From: Spirosoma endbachense
GTDB lineage: Bacteria > Bacteroidota > Bacteroidia > Cytophagales > Spirosomataceae
Direction: 5' to 3'
Assembly (NCBI RefSeq): GCF_010233585.1
Contig: NZ_CP045997.1
Coordinates: 10,124,430 to 10,188,429 of the forward strand
DNA: 64,000 bases
Positions 41,494 to 50,409 of the stretch are shown piece after piece. The notes beneath the pieces were generated by a model. That model did not search any database. It was given only the letters and a program-made list of their open reading frames with translations, and was not told where the DNA came from. Numbering within the stretch: the stretch's first letter is position 1; every line of letters begins with the position of its first letter. The position numbers and the translations under genes are program-made.

Positions 41494-44163
41494 ATGAAAC
41501 CTCGACCCGTCGAACCGCCCCGCTGGGCCCACTGGGTTTTAACCAGACTGCATCCTGAAGACACGCTGGAGGAAGTCGAGGGGGATCTGGATGAACTGTA
41601 TAGGTACTGGTATGAGCGGGCAGGTCGTACTCAGGCCAACCTACGCTATGTGCTCAATGTGGTGTCGGTACTACCGCCCTTTGTGCGTCGACGACAGCGT
41701 AGAGCATACAATTACCCGGAGCGCCGGTCACCAGAATTTCGGACCACTTTTTTCCTTCATCCTGCTATGCTACGGAATTATGTCTTGATTGCGGTTCGGA
41801 CGCTGAAAAAGCATCAGTTATACAGCATCCTCAACATTGGTGGATTGGCGCTCGGCATGGCCTGTTGTCTGCTGATTTCCCTGTATATATACGACGAGTT
41901 GAGCTACGACCGGTTCAATGCTAACTATAGGCGTATTTATCGGGTAATAGAAAAACAGAAGCAGGCGGAAGGCATTTTTGATGTGGCTGTTACGCCCGGT
42001 CCATTGGCGTCATCACTGCTGAAAGACTTCCCCGAAGTGGAGAAAACAACGCGCATTGGCCGATGGTCCGGCGTACTGACTCAGCGGAAGCAGGCCGTTG
42101 AGCCGGAGCAGATGTTGATCGTTGATCCTTCTTTTTTTAGCCTGTTTAATTTTTCGTTGATTGCAGGTAATCAGGCAACTGTATTTCGGGGGCCGAACGA
42201 GGTGATTTTTTCCGAGGCTATGGCTGAGCGATTCTTCGGGAAAGATTGGTCGGGCAAGAATATAGTCGGGCAATCGGTTCAGCTCAATACGCAGCAGAAT
42301 CTACTGATCGTTGGGGTAGCCCGAAACCCACCCACCCGCTCGCATATCCAGTTCGATGTATTGCTGCCTTTTAAATGGCTCGAAAAAAACGACGAGTGGA
42401 GCATGAAGTGGAACAGCAACAGTTACCACACCTACCTCCTGTTACGTCCTGAACTGGCAGAATCGGGCAACTCGGATCGATTCGCTGATAAAATCAGAAG
42501 CCAGTTGAAACGGTATGATGGCGGTAACGAAACTCAATTGCTGCTGCAACCAATGTCGGATATTTACCTATACTCAAAATTCTCATTCGAGACGGATTGG
42601 GGCAAGCGAAGCGACATTGCTTACGTCCGCATCTTCATTGCGGTTGGGCTGATTGTCTTACTGATTGCCATCATTAACTTTATTAACCTGGCAACAGCCC
42701 GTGCCTCCGGACGAGCTAAAGAAGTTGGCATGCGTAAAACACTGGGCGCGCAACGGCTCAGCTTAGTCGGGCAGTTCCTGTGCGAAGCGCTGCTGATGAC
42801 GGGGCTTGCTGTTTTTATGGCCCTGTTAATGGCCGAAGTGCTACTGCCGCTTTTTAATGATGTTGCCGGGACGGGATTGCAAATTCCCTATCATCTCCCT
42901 CTATTCTGGCTAACGCTGGCCGTACTGACGGGCGTTGTTAGCCTGCTAACCGGACTGTATCCGGCATTTTTCCTGTCATCATTTCGGCCTGCTGTCGTTC
43001 TAAAAGGCCTGTTTAATAGTCAGAAGGGCCTTGGTTTTCGGCAATCGCTGGTAGTCGGACAGTTTACGCTGTCTATCATCATGATCATTGGTACCGTGAT
43101 CATTTATAAGCAGCTCGCCTACATGCAGACTGCCAAACTTGGATTTGACAAATCACAATTGCTGTATGTTCGGTTAAAGGGCGACCTTCGAAGTAAGGCG
43201 TGGCAATTCAAGGACCAGGTCGCGCAATTGCCGGGTGTTGCAAGATCATCGGTAACCACGAGTAACTTAGTTGGTATCATGAACTCAACGGTTGTTGAGT
43301 GGGAGGGACAAACGCCAAAAGATGAATTTCTGATGACGAACATGAATGTCGATCAGGACTTCATATCAACGACCGGCATGTCGATAGCGGCTGGACGGAA
43401 TTTTTCAGCAAAAATTCCGTCTGATACGTCATCCAAACTACAGGCCTATCTGATCAATGAAACGGCGGCTAAGCGTATGGGTTGGTCATCTGCCACAGCG
43501 CTGGGCAAACGGATCAAACACTGGGGTCAGGAAGGCCAGGTGATTGGTGTATTGAAAGATTTTCATTTCCGGCCACTTCGAGTCGCTATTGAGCCATTCA
43601 TTTTCCGTTTTCAGCCATCGAATCCTTATTTCAATCTATTGGTCAAAACGGAACCAGGCACGTTGTCGCGTACGCAGGCTGACATAGCAGCCGTGTATAA
43701 AAAACTCGATCCTGCCAACCCACTTTCCTACGGTTTTGTCGATCAGGACCTGGAGGCACAATACCGGGCCGAACAACGGGTGGGTCGCATCATTTTGTAT
43801 TTCTCTATCCTGACAATTCTGATTGCCTGCCTAGGCCTGTTTGGACTGGCAACGTTCACGGCTGAGCAGCGGACTAAGGAAATCGGTATCCGGAAAGTAC
43901 TGGGAGCATCGGTGGCCAGCATTACCTCTCTGTTGTCGAAAGACTTTCTGAGGTTAGTACTGATCGCGATCCTGATCGCCATTCCCATTTCCTGGTATGC
44001 GGTTGATCAGTGGCTGAAAAACTTTGCCTATAAAACAGCTATCGAGTGGTGGGTCTTCGCACTATCCGGGTTGTTAACGGTAGCTGTTGCGTTGCTGACA
44101 GTCAGCTTTCAGAGTATCAAAGCGGCCCTGATGAATCCCGTCAAGACCTTACGGAGCGAATAA
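41494..44163 (+). CDS. FtsX/MacB-type ABC permease with permease-prefix domain, copy 2
   Basis: This is an 889-residue paralogue of the preceding permease with the same order: prefix domain (PPRWAHWVLTRLHPEDTLEEVEGDLDELYRYWY), membrane helix, periplasmic domain, FtsX domain from about residue 376 (YVRIFIAVGLIVLLIAIINFINLATARASGRAKEVGMRKTLGA), second periplasmic domain, and FtsX domain with EQRTKEIGIRKVLGASVASITSLLSKDF. I chose the ATG at 41494, where the prefix domain begins; 30 more upstream codons lack features. It follows copy 1 by 107 bp. Confidence 0.88.
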   Translation: MKPRPVEPPRWAHWVLTRLHPEDTLEEVEGDLDELYRYWYERAGRTQANLRYVLNVVSVLPPFVRRRQRRAYNYPERRSPEFRTTFFLHPAMLRNYVLIAVRTLKKHQLYSILNIGGLALGMACCLLISLYIYDELSYDRFNANYRRIYRVIEKQKQAEGIFDVAVTPGPLASSLLKDFPEVEKTTRIGRWSGVLTQRKQAVEPEQMLIVDPSFFSLFNFSLIAGNQATVFRGPNEVIFSEAMAERFFGKDWSGKNIVGQSVQLNTQQNLLIVGVARNPPTRSHIQFDVLLPFKWLEKNDEWSMKWNSNSYHTYLLLRPELAESGNSDRFADKIRSQLKRYDGGNETQLLLQPMSDIYLYSKFSFETDWGKRSDIAYVRIFIAVGLIVLLIAIINFINLATARASGRAKEVGMRKTLGAQRLSLVGQFLCEALLMTGLAVFMALLMAEVLLPLFNDVAGTGLQIPYHLPLFWLTLAVLTGVVSLLTGLYPAFFLSSFRPAVVLKGLFNSQKGLGFRQSLVVGQFTLSIIMIIGTVIIYKQLAYMQTAKLGFDKSQLLYVRLKGDLRSKAWQFKDQVAQLPGVARSSVTTSNLVGIMNSTVVEWEGQTPKDEFLMTNMNVDQDFISTTGMSIAAGRNFSAKIPSDTSSKLQAYLINETAAKRMGWSSATALGKRIKHWGQEGQVIGVLKDFHFRPLRVAIEPFIFRFQPSNPYFNLLVKTEPGTLSRTQADIAAVYKKLDPANPLSYGFVDQDLEAQYRAEQRVGRIILYFSILTILIACLGLFGLATFTAEQRTKEIGIRKVLGASVASITSLLSKDFLRLVLIAILIAIPISWYAVDQWLKNFAYKTAIEWWVFALSGLLTVAVALLTVSFQSIKAALMNPVKTLRSE

Positions 44164-44166
44164 GCC

Positions 44167-46836
44167 ATGAATACACCCAATCCTTCTCCGCCCCGCTGGG
44201 CCTACTGGCTGCTCACCCGGCTCCACCCTGAGGAAACTCGGGAGGAGGTCGAAGGGGATCTGGATGAGCTGTACGTATACTGGTACCGTAAGTCTGGAAA
44301 GACCCAGGCCACGTTGCGCTACGTGCTCAATGTGGTGTCGGTATTGCCACCGTTTGTATACCGTCGAAAACGGCAAGAAGATTATTCTCAACCCTCAATC
44401 CTTCATCCCACTATGATTCGCAACTATTTCAAAATCGCCTTTCGCAATCTGAAGCGACAAAAAGTCTCAACCAGCATTAACATAGTTGGGCTGGCTATCG
44501 GTTTGGCTACCTGCATACTGATCATGCTGTATGTGCAGGATGAATTATCCTACGACCGCTATAATCAGAAAGCAGATCGAATTGTGCGGGTGAGCATCAA
44601 TTTGCGGTTAAACGGCGAAGATATTAACGGCCCGACGCTGGGGCCAAGTGTTGCGCAGAACCTTCGTAGTGAGTTTCCCGAAGTCCTGCAAACAACACGT
44701 ATCCGCAATCAGGGAGGTGGGTTTGTGAGCTACGGAACAACCTCTTTTAAAGAAGATAATTTGCTGTACGCCGACTCGACCTTTTTTCAGGTATTCACCA
44801 TTCCTTTACTCAAAGGAAATCCACAACGGGCGCTGACGGAGCCAAACACGGTGGTATTAACCGAAGAAACCGCCCGAAAATACTTCGGCAATCAGGACCC
44901 GATTGGTAAAATCCTGTCTTTTAACAGCGCCAAAACGCCCTATCGGATTACGGGCGTAGTCGCTAACGTACCCGAGAATTCACATTTTCGGTTCGATATG
45001 CTGGCCTCGTTAGCCAGTTTAAAAGAAGCAGAGAATATAGGCTGGCTGGGTAGCATGAACTTTTATACCTATCTGGTTCTACCCGAAAAGTACAACTACA
45101 AACAATTGGAGGCTAAAATTCCCCAATTGGCGGAAAAATATGTTAGCGTTGAAGTGCAGAAGTTTCTGGGAATCAGCCTGCAGCAATTTCGCAAAAAAGG
45201 CGATGATTTTGGTGTTGTTCTTCAGCCGCTAACCGATATTCATTTGTATTCTAAAGGCGGTGACTTAAGGCCAGGAGGAGATATTCGGTACGTGTATGTA
45301 CTGACGGCGATAGCTGTGTTTATGTTACTGATCGCCTGTGTAAATTTTATGAACCTGGCCACGGCCACGGCAGCACGGCGGTCGCGTGAGGTAGGTATAC
45401 GTAAGGTGCTGGGTTCGGTAAAAGGGCAATTGCAGCAACAGTTTCTGATCGAATCGGTCCTGCTGGCTATGATTTCGCTGCTGGTTGGTATACTGCTCGT
45501 AGGGCTGGTTCTTCCTTCATTTAACCAGCTAACCGGCAAGAACCTCGCATTGACTTTATTTGCCGACCCTTTTATCGCGCTGAAATTAGTGGCAGGAACT
45601 GTTCTGGTAGGGCTACTGGCGGGCAGTTATCCGGCTTTTTATCTGGCTTCTTTTAAACCCGTATTCGTGTTGAAAGGCCGGATTATGGCCGCACGAAAAG
45701 GCTTTAATCTGCGGAGTGGACTGGTCGTCTTTCAGTTTTTTGTTACCATTTCCCTGATCATTGCCACGGTTACGGCCGACCGACAATTGCGTTATATGCA
45801 ATCCCAGAAAGTGGGTTTTGATCGTGAACAGATTCTGGTAATTCAGAATACGTACATGCTTCGGAATAACGAAGCTGTTTTCCGCGACAAGATAATCCAG
45901 CATCCGCAAGTAATCAGAGGAAGTATCTCTGGTGATGTACCGGTTGGGAGTACAAGCGGCAACAATAGCGCCGTTATGCCCAAAGAAGACCCGGACAAAG
46001 GCGTTGTGAGTCGATTGTATAACGTTGATTATGAGTATATTCCTACGTTAGGAATGCCGATAGCTCAGGGGCGCAACTTTTCAAAAAGCTTCCCTACCGA
46101 TTCATCTGCCGTTATCCTGAATGAAACGGCGGTTCGGGCACTGGGTTGGCAAAAAAATCCGATTGGAAAAGAGTTGATCGGTAAAATTGACGATAAGGGT
46201 AGAAAAACGTTTTACCGAGTCATTGGCGTCGTAAGCGACTTTCATTTCGAATCCTTACGGCAGAAAATTGGCCCTTTAGTCATGTTTTTGGGTAGAAATT
46301 CAGGCAATATTCTCATTAAAACCCGAACCGATAACCTGCCTCGGTTTCTGGCTTCTCTAAAACAGGATTGGGATTCATTTGCAGTCGCAGCTCCGTTTAC
46401 CTATTCGTTTCTGGATGATCGCTTCGAGCAGGTCTACCTCAGCGAACAAAAAATCGAACAGGTATTGACGCTCTTTTCTGGCCTGACCATTTTCATTGCC
46501 TGTTTAGGCCTATTTGGCCTGGCAACGCACACTGCCGAACAACGCACCAAAGAAATTGGTGTTCGGAAAGTATTGGGCGCTTCGGTGCCCAGTATCATTG
46601 CCCTGTTATCGAAAGATTTCCTGAAACTGATTCTGATTGCTCTGGTGATTGCCTCACCCATAGCCTGGTGGGGTATGAACCAATGGCTGAAGGATTTCGC
46701 CTATAAGGTTGAGATTGAGTGGTGGATATTCGCCCTGGCCGGATTGCTGGCGGTTGGCATTGCCTTGCTGACAGTCAGCTTTCAGAGTATCAAAGCGGCC
46801 CTGATGAATCCGGTGAAAAGCTTACGGAGCGAATAA
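44167..46836 (+). CDS. FtsX/MacB-type ABC permease with permease-prefix domain, copy 3
   Basis: This 889-residue paralogue starts 3 bp after copy 2. Prefix PPRWAYWLLTRLHPEETREEVEGDLDELYVYWYRKSGKTQ; first FtsX block YVYVLTAIAVFMLLIACVNFMNLATATAARRSREVGIRKVLG; C-terminal block EQRTKEIGVRKVLGASVPSIIALLSKDFLKLILIA. The periplasmic portions differ clearly from copies 1, 2 and 4, which suggests different ligands. The 3' end and junction (ACGGAGCGAATAAGCCATGA) are almost identical to those of copy 2 at the DNA level. Confidence 0.9.
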   Translation: MNTPNPSPPRWAYWLLTRLHPEETREEVEGDLDELYVYWYRKSGKTQATLRYVLNVVSVLPPFVYRRKRQEDYSQPSILHPTMIRNYFKIAFRNLKRQKVSTSINIVGLAIGLATCILIMLYVQDELSYDRYNQKADRIVRVSINLRLNGEDINGPTLGPSVAQNLRSEFPEVLQTTRIRNQGGGFVSYGTTSFKEDNLLYADSTFFQVFTIPLLKGNPQRALTEPNTVVLTEETARKYFGNQDPIGKILSFNSAKTPYRITGVVANVPENSHFRFDMLASLASLKEAENIGWLGSMNFYTYLVLPEKYNYKQLEAKIPQLAEKYVSVEVQKFLGISLQQFRKKGDDFGVVLQPLTDIHLYSKGGDLRPGGDIRYVYVLTAIAVFMLLIACVNFMNLATATAARRSREVGIRKVLGSVKGQLQQQFLIESVLLAMISLLVGILLVGLVLPSFNQLTGKNLALTLFADPFIALKLVAGTVLVGLLAGSYPAFYLASFKPVFVLKGRIMAARKGFNLRSGLVVFQFFVTISLIIATVTADRQLRYMQSQKVGFDREQILVIQNTYMLRNNEAVFRDKIIQHPQVIRGSISGDVPVGSTSGNNSAVMPKEDPDKGVVSRLYNVDYEYIPTLGMPIAQGRNFSKSFPTDSSAVILNETAVRALGWQKNPIGKELIGKIDDKGRKTFYRVIGVVSDFHFESLRQKIGPLVMFLGRNSGNILIKTRTDNLPRFLASLKQDWDSFAVAAPFTYSFLDDRFEQVYLSEQKIEQVLTLFSGLTIFIACLGLFGLATHTAEQRTKEIGVRKVLGASVPSIIALLSKDFLKLILIALVIASPIAWWGMNQWLKDFAYKVEIEWWIFALAGLLAVGIALLTVSFQSIKAALMNPVKSLRSE

Positions 46837-46839
46837 GCC

Positions 46840-49482
46840 ATGAACGCTGATCAATCTCCACCCCGTTGGGCCTACTGGCTCTTAACACGGCTACACCCTG
46901 AGGAAACTCGGGAGGAGGTGGAGGGCGATCTGGATGAGCTATATCGGTACTGGTATGAGCGGTCGGGTCAGACCCAGGCCACGTTGCGCTACGTACTCAA
47001 TGTGGTGTCGGTGCTACCGCCGTTTGTATACCGTCGGAAACGGCAAAGTGACTATTACCAACCATCAATCCTTCAGCCTGCTATGCTACGTAATTATATT
47101 AAAATCGCCTTTCGGAATCTTGTCAAGAACAAGGTTTTTTCGACTGTCAATATAGTTGGTCTATCCGCTGGTTTGATCTGTTTTGCGTTTATTGCCCTTT
47201 GGGTACAGGATGAGCTAAGCTATGATGCGTTCAATCAGAATTATGATCGGATTGTTCGTTTAACCACAACCAAAAAAACAGAAACGGGTATTTCTGAATC
47301 AGCTAAGACCGGCGTTCCGATGGCCAGGGCTCTTCTGCAGGATTATGAAGAAGTTGAAAATACAGTTCGGTTAGATAGGCGAGAAGAAATAGTTCAGTAC
47401 CAGAATAAGCAAACGTTGCAACCCGGCATTATCCTGACCGATCCTTCGTTTTTCAACGTTTTCAGTTACACCTTGACCCGAGGTAATGTGGCCACCGCCC
47501 TGACCGAACCCTATTCGGTTATCCTGACTGAATCAACGGCAAAGAAGTACTTCGGGAATGCCGATCCGATGGGGCAGTCGTTAACAATTTACATGTATGA
47601 CAGCACGGGGCGAGGGGCCAATTATAAAGTAACCGGCATTACGCCTGATCCGCCCCGAAATGCTCATTTTACCTTTACCATGCTGGGTTCTTTCAAAACA
47701 ATTGAGGTTACTAATCCGGATGTACTGACGGCTGCGGGGTGGAGTGACGAGCGATGTTTTACGTATTTGTTACTAAAGAAAGGTGTTGATTATAAAGCGT
47801 TCTCTGATAAAATCACCCAGTTTTACGAAAAACATGTCGGTGAACTGTTTGCCAGCTGGCGTTCGGTCTATTTTTATAAACTTCAGCCTTTAGGTGCTAT
47901 TCATCTGCGATCTCACCTGGAAAATGAAATTGCGCCCAACGGCAAACTTAGCCAGGTGTATATTTTTTCGACGATCGGTATTTTTATACTCCTGCTGGCG
48001 GGTATTAATTATACGAATCTGGCCACGGCCCGTTCTGTTGGCAGAGCCAAAGAAGTAGGCATAAAAAAAGTAGTTGGCGCTGTTAAAACGCAACTGATCG
48101 GGCAATATTTGTCAGAATCGGTGTTTATTGCCAGTATAGGACTAGTGGTTTCATTGCTCGCATCCGTCCTTATACAACCATTTTTCAACCAGCTTACGGG
48201 TAAAAATCTTTCGCTTATTTCAGCGCCCACACTCTTGCTTTTTCTCGCTGGAATAACCCTGTTTTTAGGTATTCTGGCAGGCATTTATCCGGCCTTTATT
48301 CTTTCCAGTTTTAAACCTGTCAGCGTTCTGAAGGGGGGCTTTAAATCAGGTTCGAAAGGAATAGCCCTACGCAAGTCACTGGTTGTCGCACAATTTGTTA
48401 TCACCCTGCTGTTGATTACCAGTATTGTCATTATTTACACGCAGATGACCTACGTAAAACACAAAGACCTGGGCTATACTAAAGAGGCTTTGGTGTATAT
48501 ACGGCTGAATGGAAATGCAGATGTCATTAAGGGGTATAATGCGTTCAACGATGAACTACGGACCAGTCCGTTTGTGGGTGGAGTTGCTACATCCAGATCA
48601 GGACAGGAAATGAGCAATGCAGAAACGATTGATCGGAAAGGTAAACCTATCCAGATTCGTGCGGCAAGGCTTCAGGTTGATGAAGCTTATCTGGCGGTAT
48701 ATGGCTTGAAATTAGTAGCCGGAAAAAACGTGACGCCCCGAGCCATCGGCGATACGGTTCAACAAATTATCCTGAATGAAAAAGCTGTAAAAAAAATGGG
48801 GCTGCACCATGCCGAGGCTGCCATTGGTAAGCCGTTTAGACTGGATAACCGGCCCGGAACGGTTGTTGGTGTGGTTCATGATTACCACTACCGTTCCCTG
48901 CAACATACGATTGAACCATTGGCTATTTCACTTCGGGATAACTATTTTTCCAGAATTACGGTAAAGATAGATGGCAGGGAAGCAAGCCGTAGTCTGGCGT
49001 TTATCGAAAAGGTTTGGGCAAAGCATTTTCCGGTTGCTTTGTTCGATTATGATTTTGTCGATCTGCTGCTTGCCGAAGAATACCGGGCCGAAGAACGTTT
49101 CTCGAGTGTCATTTTAACCTTTTCTATACTGTCGTTATTGATTGCCTGTCTGGGACTATATGGCTTGATTGCCTATTCAACTGCGCAAAAGAGAAAAGAG
49201 ATCGGTATTCGAAAAACAATGGGCGCTAGCGTCAACGGCATTGTCGTGATGTTATCCAAAGACTTTTTAACGCTGATTGTGTATGCCTGCTTTATTGCCA
49301 TACCCGTAGCCTGGTTTCTTATGAATACCTGGCTGGAAGAATTTGCGTATCGTATCAGCTTATCATGGTGGATGTTTGCGGGGTCGATAGGGTTGGTTTT
49401 ACTCGTTGCGCTGATTACGGTCAGTTTTCAAACGATCAAAGCTGCGCTGGTGAATCCGGTGAAGAGTTTAAGAACGGAATGA
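46840..49482 (+). CDS. FtsX/MacB-type ABC permease with permease-prefix domain, copy 4
   Basis: This 880-residue paralogue starts 3 bp after copy 3. Its first 75 residues (PPRWAYWLLTRLHPEETREEVEGDLDELYRYWYERSGQTQATLRYVLNVVSVLPPF) are near-identical to copy 3, but the rest is the most diverged of the four: YIFSTIGIFILLLAGINYTNLATARSVGRAKEVGIKKVVGA and a C-terminal block with YSTAQKRKEIGIRKTMGASVNGIVVMLSKDF, in which the usual AEQRTKEIG becomes AQKRKEIG. The operon ends here, 62 bp before the ankyrin gene. Confidence 0.9.
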   Translation: MNADQSPPRWAYWLLTRLHPEETREEVEGDLDELYRYWYERSGQTQATLRYVLNVVSVLPPFVYRRKRQSDYYQPSILQPAMLRNYIKIAFRNLVKNKVFSTVNIVGLSAGLICFAFIALWVQDELSYDAFNQNYDRIVRLTTTKKTETGISESAKTGVPMARALLQDYEEVENTVRLDRREEIVQYQNKQTLQPGIILTDPSFFNVFSYTLTRGNVATALTEPYSVILTESTAKKYFGNADPMGQSLTIYMYDSTGRGANYKVTGITPDPPRNAHFTFTMLGSFKTIEVTNPDVLTAAGWSDERCFTYLLLKKGVDYKAFSDKITQFYEKHVGELFASWRSVYFYKLQPLGAIHLRSHLENEIAPNGKLSQVYIFSTIGIFILLLAGINYTNLATARSVGRAKEVGIKKVVGAVKTQLIGQYLSESVFIASIGLVVSLLASVLIQPFFNQLTGKNLSLISAPTLLLFLAGITLFLGILAGIYPAFILSSFKPVSVLKGGFKSGSKGIALRKSLVVAQFVITLLLITSIVIIYTQMTYVKHKDLGYTKEALVYIRLNGNADVIKGYNAFNDELRTSPFVGGVATSRSGQEMSNAETIDRKGKPIQIRAARLQVDEAYLAVYGLKLVAGKNVTPRAIGDTVQQIILNEKAVKKMGLHHAEAAIGKPFRLDNRPGTVVGVVHDYHYRSLQHTIEPLAISLRDNYFSRITVKIDGREASRSLAFIEKVWAKHFPVALFDYDFVDLLLAEEYRAEERFSSVILTFSILSLLIACLGLYGLIAYSTAQKRKEIGIRKTMGASVNGIVVMLSKDFLTLIVYACFIAIPVAWFLMNTWLEEFAYRISLSWWMFAGSIGLVLLVALITVSFQTIKAALVNPVKSLRTE

Positions 49483-49544
49483 GATAAGGACTAAAAATGG
49501 GAATAGCGATCATTTCTCAAGTATAACCCAGAGTCGTATCAGCT

Positions 49545-50249
49545 ATGAATAAATTCATCCAGGCAATTAAAAAATTGGATATTCCCTCGGTTTCCGAGTT
49601 GCTGAAAAAGAACCCGGAATGGCTTGGCTGGTCGGAGGAGAACGGAAAAAATGCACTACATTATTTGTGTGGCCTCGACATAGCAAAAGACCCGCAAAAA
49701 ATCGAAGCCAGTTTTCAACTGCTCAAGCTACTTCTAGACCGTGGCATGGATATGAATGCCGTTCATCAACTTCCTGACAATTGTGGCTTTTTTCCGGCAA
49801 CACCCCTTTGGTACGCATACACCCGTGGGCGGAATGAAACGCTCTATACCTACCTGTTGGAGAAAGGGGCCAATCCCAATCACTGTCTGTTTGCCATTGC
49901 CTGGAACGATGATGTACAAGCGGCTAATCTATTCAAAAAGTACGGCGCCAGTCTTGCCGATGCGGCCGGGGGAGATACCCCGTTTCTCGCAGCGTTTACC
50001 TGGAAACGGTTTAACATTGCCAGTTGGTTTTTAGAAAATGGCGTCGATGTGAACATTGCTGACTCAGAAGGTAATACGGCACTTTTTTATGCTGTAAAAA
50101 GAAAGTATAAGCTGGAACAAATTGACTTGTTAATCCAGTTCGGCGCTGATTTTAACAAAGAAAACAACGATGGGATATCGCCTAAAAAATTAGCTGAATT
50201 GAATAACCAGAGCGGGGTTTTGAGACTTGAAAAGCGTAGACTACTATGA
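49545..50249 (+). CDS. Ankyrin-repeat protein
   Basis: This is a 234-residue cytoplasmic protein with four or five ankyrin-like helix-loop-helix repeats: NGKNALHYLCGLDIA, LLKLLLDRGMDMNAVH, TLYTYLLEKGANPNHC, FNIASWFLENGVDVNIADSEGNTALFYAVKRK and QIDLLIQFGADFNKENNDGISPKKLAEL. It probably mediates protein-protein contacts; no enzymatic part is visible. It has no signal peptide. It may be read from the permease operon (62-bp gap). Its stop overlaps a VOC-family remnant. Confidence 0.88.
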   Translation: MNKFIQAIKKLDIPSVSELLKKNPEWLGWSEENGKNALHYLCGLDIAKDPQKIEASFQLLKLLLDRGMDMNAVHQLPDNCGFFPATPLWYAYTRGRNETLYTYLLEKGANPNHCLFAIAWNDDVQAANLFKKYGASLADAAGGDTPFLAAFTWKRFNIASWFLENGVDVNIADSEGNTALFYAVKRKYKLEQIDLLIQFGADFNKENNDGISPKKLAELNNQSGVLRLEKRRLL

Positions 50250-50374
50250 AGCTTATCCACTTGCAAAAGTGCCGAAGCATGGAAGAGGCAATTGCTTTCT
50301 ATACGGGCATGCGCGAGTTTTATGTAACTGACTCCGATGGCAATACGCTCCAGTTTGGCAAATCAATGGGGTAA
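50246..50374 (+). pseudogene. Truncated VOC/glyoxalase-family remnant
   Basis: This is a 42-codon frame that starts in the ankyrin stop (ATGA) and reads MKLIHLQKCRSMEEAIAFYT then GMREFYVTDSDGNTLQFGKS. The first part is the start of a VOC (glyoxalase/bleomycin-resistance-like) domain and the second is its characteristic C-terminus, which in full-length proteins are separated by about 70-80 residues. The middle is missing and the frame is still open, so I read it as an internally deleted, non-functional gene. The short product could be expressed but could not form the fold. Confidence 0.75.
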
Positions 50375-50409
50375 TCGTGTCTTATTTTGAGCGCCCAGAT
50401 GTTGATCGC

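Noticed and set aside
38768..49482. The four permeases as transposon-borne duplication
   Set aside because: No terminal inverted repeats, transposase or target-site duplication flank the array; junction similarity is explained by tandem duplication and conversion.
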